A stretch of DNA of 64,000 nt from Halosimplex litoreum. Lineage in GTDB: Archaea; Halobacteriota; Halobacteria; Halobacteriales; Haloarculaceae. The translations under genes were made by a program, and so were the position numbers. The stretch covers positions 3,409,836 to 3,473,835 of the forward strand of contig NZ_CP065856.1 in assembly GCF_016065055.1 (NCBI RefSeq), read 5' to 3'. The notes under the pieces are model-generated. The model saw nothing but the letters and a program-made list of their open reading frames with translations, was not told where the DNA came from and ran no database searches. Of this stretch, positions 61,960 to 64,000 are shown one piece after another; the stretch's first letter is position 1; every line of letters begins with the position of its first letter.

Positions 61960-62343
61960 ATGACACTCGAGGGACTGGCCGACGGCTGGGTGGTCTGGTC
62001 CGAGGAGCGCGAGAAAATCGTGTTGGCGTACCGGCCCGACGTCTTCGACGGTGTGGGGTTCCCCGCGCCGTGTCTGCCCACGATCTACCTCACCAAGGGT
62101 CGCCGTAGCCGTCACCCGGGAACGGAAACGCGACCGAGCGACCCCTGGGTCGTCACGCTCTCCCTCGAACCGGAGGTGAACCGCTCGCCCGACGAGTACG
62201 AGACCCGCGACGCCGCCACGGCCGGCGCCGTCGAACTAGCCGGACGCTTCGCCGCGGGCGAAATCGATTACCGTGCTATCTACCAGGTCCCCCGCGAGGA
62301 CTACTTCGCGAAGCTCGACGAGCTGACCGAGCGCCGCGGCTGA
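61960..62343 (+). CDS. Small conserved haloarchaeal protein (DUF5820-like)
   Basis: A 127-residue soluble protein starting MTLEGLADGWVVW. It has LAYRPDVFDGVGFPAPCLPT, VVTLSLEPEVN and the C-terminal IDYRAIYQVPREDYFAKLDE, which I associate with the haloarchaeal family DUF5820. No enzymatic motif is recognisable and the function is unknown. It is divergent from the prk operon. Confidence 0.72.
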   Translation: MTLEGLADGWVVWSEEREKIVLAYRPDVFDGVGFPAPCLPTIYLTKGRRSRHPGTETRPSDPWVVTLSLEPEVNRSPDEYETRDAATAGAVELAGRFAAGEIDYRAIYQVPREDYFAKLDELTERRG

Positions 62344-62437
62344 CACGCCGCCAGCCCGGGTTACCGCCGCGACCGGAGAACACCTCTAGCGTGGCCCGGC
62401 CGGGAAGCTTAATCCGCGTCATCGCCAACGCACGGGC

Positions 62438-62887
62438 ATGTCGACGCTCACGCTCATCGGTTCTCGCCTGGCCGAACCCGGACAAGAGTTCGTCTACCGG
62501 GGCGAGGCGAGCGTCTGTGACGGCTGTCCGTACCGCGACCAGTGCCTCACCCTCACCGAGGGGCGACGCTACCGCGTCGACTCCGTCCGCGAGAACGCCA
62601 GCACGCTCGACTGCGCCGTCCACGACTCGGGTGTCGTCGCCGTCGACGTCGTTCCCGCCACCGTGCGCGCGAACGTCGCCAGCGCCAGCGCCTACGCCGG
62701 CAGCAAGGTCTCGTTGGAAGGGTCCTGTCCGCACACCGACTGCCCGAGCCACGAACTCTGTGAACCCGAGGGCGTCGACTTCGACGAACAGCGCCGCATC
62801 GAATCGGTCGTGGGAGACCCACCCCACGATTTCTGCGCGCTGGATCGGGAGCTGACGACCGTCGAGTTCGAGGCCCACGAGGAGTGA
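62438..62887 (+). CDS. UPF0179 family protein
   Basis: A 149-residue archaeal protein with two Cys-rich groups likely to bind a metal or an iron-sulfur cluster: SVCDGCPYRDQCLTL (about residues 27-41) and GSCPHTDCPSHELCEPEG (about 97-114). These define UPF0179, which is conserved widely in archaea without an assigned function. The box AAGCTTAATCC lies about 25-33 nt before the ATG, suggesting a leaderless transcript. Confidence 0.87.
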   Translation: MSTLTLIGSRLAEPGQEFVYRGEASVCDGCPYRDQCLTLTEGRRYRVDSVRENASTLDCAVHDSGVVAVDVVPATVRANVASASAYAGSKVSLEGSCPHTDCPSHELCEPEGVDFDEQRRIESVVGDPPHDFCALDRELTTVEFEAHEE

Positions 62888-62958
62888 CGCCGCGCGACCC
62901 GCGAGCACCCGAGTGACGCGGCCGACCGACGGGCACGCCGTACGTCGACGACGACTGG

Positions 62959-63429
62959 GTGAGCAGTCCCACAGCCGGGAAGACCGTGCTCTTCACCGAG
63001 CGCCCGGACGACCCCGGTCGGGACCCGCTGCGGTTCGAGATGTGGCTCGACGCCGACGGGTCGCACGGTCCGATGCGTCACGTCCACCCAGAGCAGGAGG
63101 AGTTCTTCACGGTCGTCGGCGGGCGACTCGGCGTCTCCCACGAGGGGGTGCCGGCCGAGTACGGGCCGGGCGAGCGCGTCGAGATCGCCGCTGGCGACGA
63201 ACACCGGTTCTGGAACGCCGGGTCGACCGAGCTACATCTCCGTGGGGGCGTCGATCCGGGGCTCCGAACGGAGGCGTTCATGCGAATCACCTACGGGCTG
63301 GCCCGAGACGGCGAACCGGTCACGCCGTCCGGGATGCCCCCGAACCTCGTCCAGGTCGCCGTGCTCCTCGCCGCAGCGGTCGGGCGACTGCTCGGGTACG
63401 AGAACGAGTATCCGGAGCATCGGCCCTGA
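62959..63429 (+). CDS. Cupin-domain protein
   Basis: A single cupin domain of 156 residues. Cupin motif 1 is MRHVHPEQEEFFTVVGGRLG, with the metal-binding His-x-His and Glu, and motif 2 is PGERVEIAAGDEHRFWNAGS with the second His. A C-terminal hydrophobic helix (LVQVAVLLAAAVGRLL) may dock it to a membrane or serve dimerisation. It starts at GTG 62959. The reaction is unknown; cupins range from isomerases to dioxygenases. Confidence 0.83.
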   Translation: MSSPTAGKTVLFTERPDDPGRDPLRFEMWLDADGSHGPMRHVHPEQEEFFTVVGGRLGVSHEGVPAEYGPGERVEIAAGDEHRFWNAGSTELHLRGGVDPGLRTEAFMRITYGLARDGEPVTPSGMPPNLVQVAVLLAAAVGRLLGYENEYPEHRP

Positions 63430-63462
63430 CGGTCGACTCGCACGCTACGAGTCTGCCGTCGT

Positions 63463-64000
63463 TCACCCCGAGAGCGTGCCGACCCGCTCGGCTGTGTAGC
63501 CGAACACGTCCTCGTAGCCGTACGCCGACAGCAGGACGGGGTGGAAGTCTTTCTCCGCGAGCACGGCCTCGCCGTCGGCGGCCGCGATCCGCTCGCCCGC
63601 CAGCACCTCCTCGAAGTTGTCGACGAACACCTCGTACTCGTCGGCGGCTGTCTTGGGGACGGGGTCACCCAGGCGGAAGACGGGGAGGTCGGTCCGGCGG
63701 TGCGCCTTCTCGTCGGGCAAGGCACCGGTCGCGGCGAGGAATTCGCCGACCACCTGTCGAGCGTTTTCCGCCGCCTGCTCGGTACCCTGATACCCGCATT
63801 CGACCTCGACCGTGTCCGGGGCGACTTCGAAGATACGACCCTCCGCGTGGCCGGTCTCGACGACCGCGTCGACCGACAGCCGAGGACAGATCTCGCGCGC
63901 GAGGTCGCGGACTCCGTCGACCAGCGCGAACATGCCGCCGTAGGACTGTGTCGTGTGCAGCGCGAGCGTCACGCAGCCGCGGAGCTCCTCGCCGAGCGCG
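63463..64000 (-). CDS. Succinylglutamate desuccinylase/aspartoacylase family, partial at the right edge
   Basis: The C-terminal 178 codons of an M14-like AstE/AspA zinc hydrolase family protein are inside the window; the 5' end lies beyond the edge. A GTG at 63972 opens the frame, but the in-frame sequence continues upstream (EELRGCVTLALHTTQS), so it is probably not the start. The ending DEYEVFVDNFEEVLAGERIA followed by VLLSAYGYEDVFGYTAERVG is characteristic of haloarchaeal members. The zinc ligands would be near or beyond the edge. Confidence 0.75.
   Translation of the reverse strand, partial: ALGEELRGCVTLALHTTQSYGGMFALVDGVRDLAREICPRLSVDAVVETGHAEGRIFEVAPDTVEVECGYQGTEQAAENARQVVGEFLAATGALPDEKAHRRTDLPVFRLGDPVPKTAADEYEVFVDNFEEVLAGERIAAADGEAVLAEKDFHPVLLSAYGYEDVFGYTAERVGTLSG

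Overview
The window is chromosomal DNA from a halophilic archaeon (class Halobacteria). Base composition is very G+C rich with strong third-position G/C, the proteins are rich in Asp and Glu, and most genes have a short A/T-rich box about 25-35 nt before the start codon and no ribosome binding site, as expected of leaderless haloarchaeal transcripts. The gene content is archaeal: eL44, eS27, aIF2-alpha, Nop10, fibrillarin, Nop5, XPB/Bax1 and the thiol enzyme GshA. I could not decide the genus.

Layout. 1-6.0 kb: the DNA-repair pair Bax1 (cut by the left edge) and XPB helicase, separated by an AI-2E family membrane protein, a lipoprotein and a cytochrome P450. 6.2-10 kb: grpE, dnaK and a membrane J-domain protein. 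10-12.3 kb: the translation operon eL44-eS27-aIF2alpha-Nop10-PAC2. 12.4-17.3 kb: a TrkA-N protein, a double RecA-like ATPase, TyrRS with a Trm9-like methyltransferase, and tRNA-Gly(UCC). 17.3-18.0 kb: a gene-free stretch holding a 74-bp tandem array built on the tRNA-Gly tail. 18-25 kb: a repeat-rich DUF4397 surface protein, the dacZ-mscS c-di-AMP/osmotic pair, a CobT-like gene, tRNA-Leu(UAG) with a tail fragment, and a histidine kinase with an in-frame 48-bp tandem repeat. 25-46 kb: mostly housekeeping and metabolism (MutY, GDT1 transporter, EamA, photolyase, a kinase/enolase-like/dehydrogenase group, SOD, CoaD, GshA, FlpA-Nop5, Hsp20, acyl-CoA synthetase, SolA-like oxidase).

46.6-53.6 kb is the most unusual region. 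Two divergent groups encode a DUF5305 membrane protein and an exported protein with a bactofilin-like C-terminus on one side, and two more proteins with SipW-type signal peptides, a rhomboid protease and a SipW-like signal peptidase fused to an extracellular domain on the other. I read this as a self-contained system for exporting, trimming and possibly polymerising surface proteins. The middle of it is visibly lower in G+C than its surroundings.

53.6-61.4 kb is one long operon, prkA1-prkA2-yeaH-spoVR, the archaeal form of the bacterial PrkA/YeaH/SpoVR module with the kinase duplicated. The right end carries small conserved proteins (DUF5820-like, UPF0179), a cupin, and an AstE/AspA family gene cut by the window edge.

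A recurring theme is palindromic or repeated DNA placed in frame inside conserved enzymes (XPB, enoyl-CoA hydratase family, histidine kinase), and tRNA 3'-end fragments left beside both tRNA genes.
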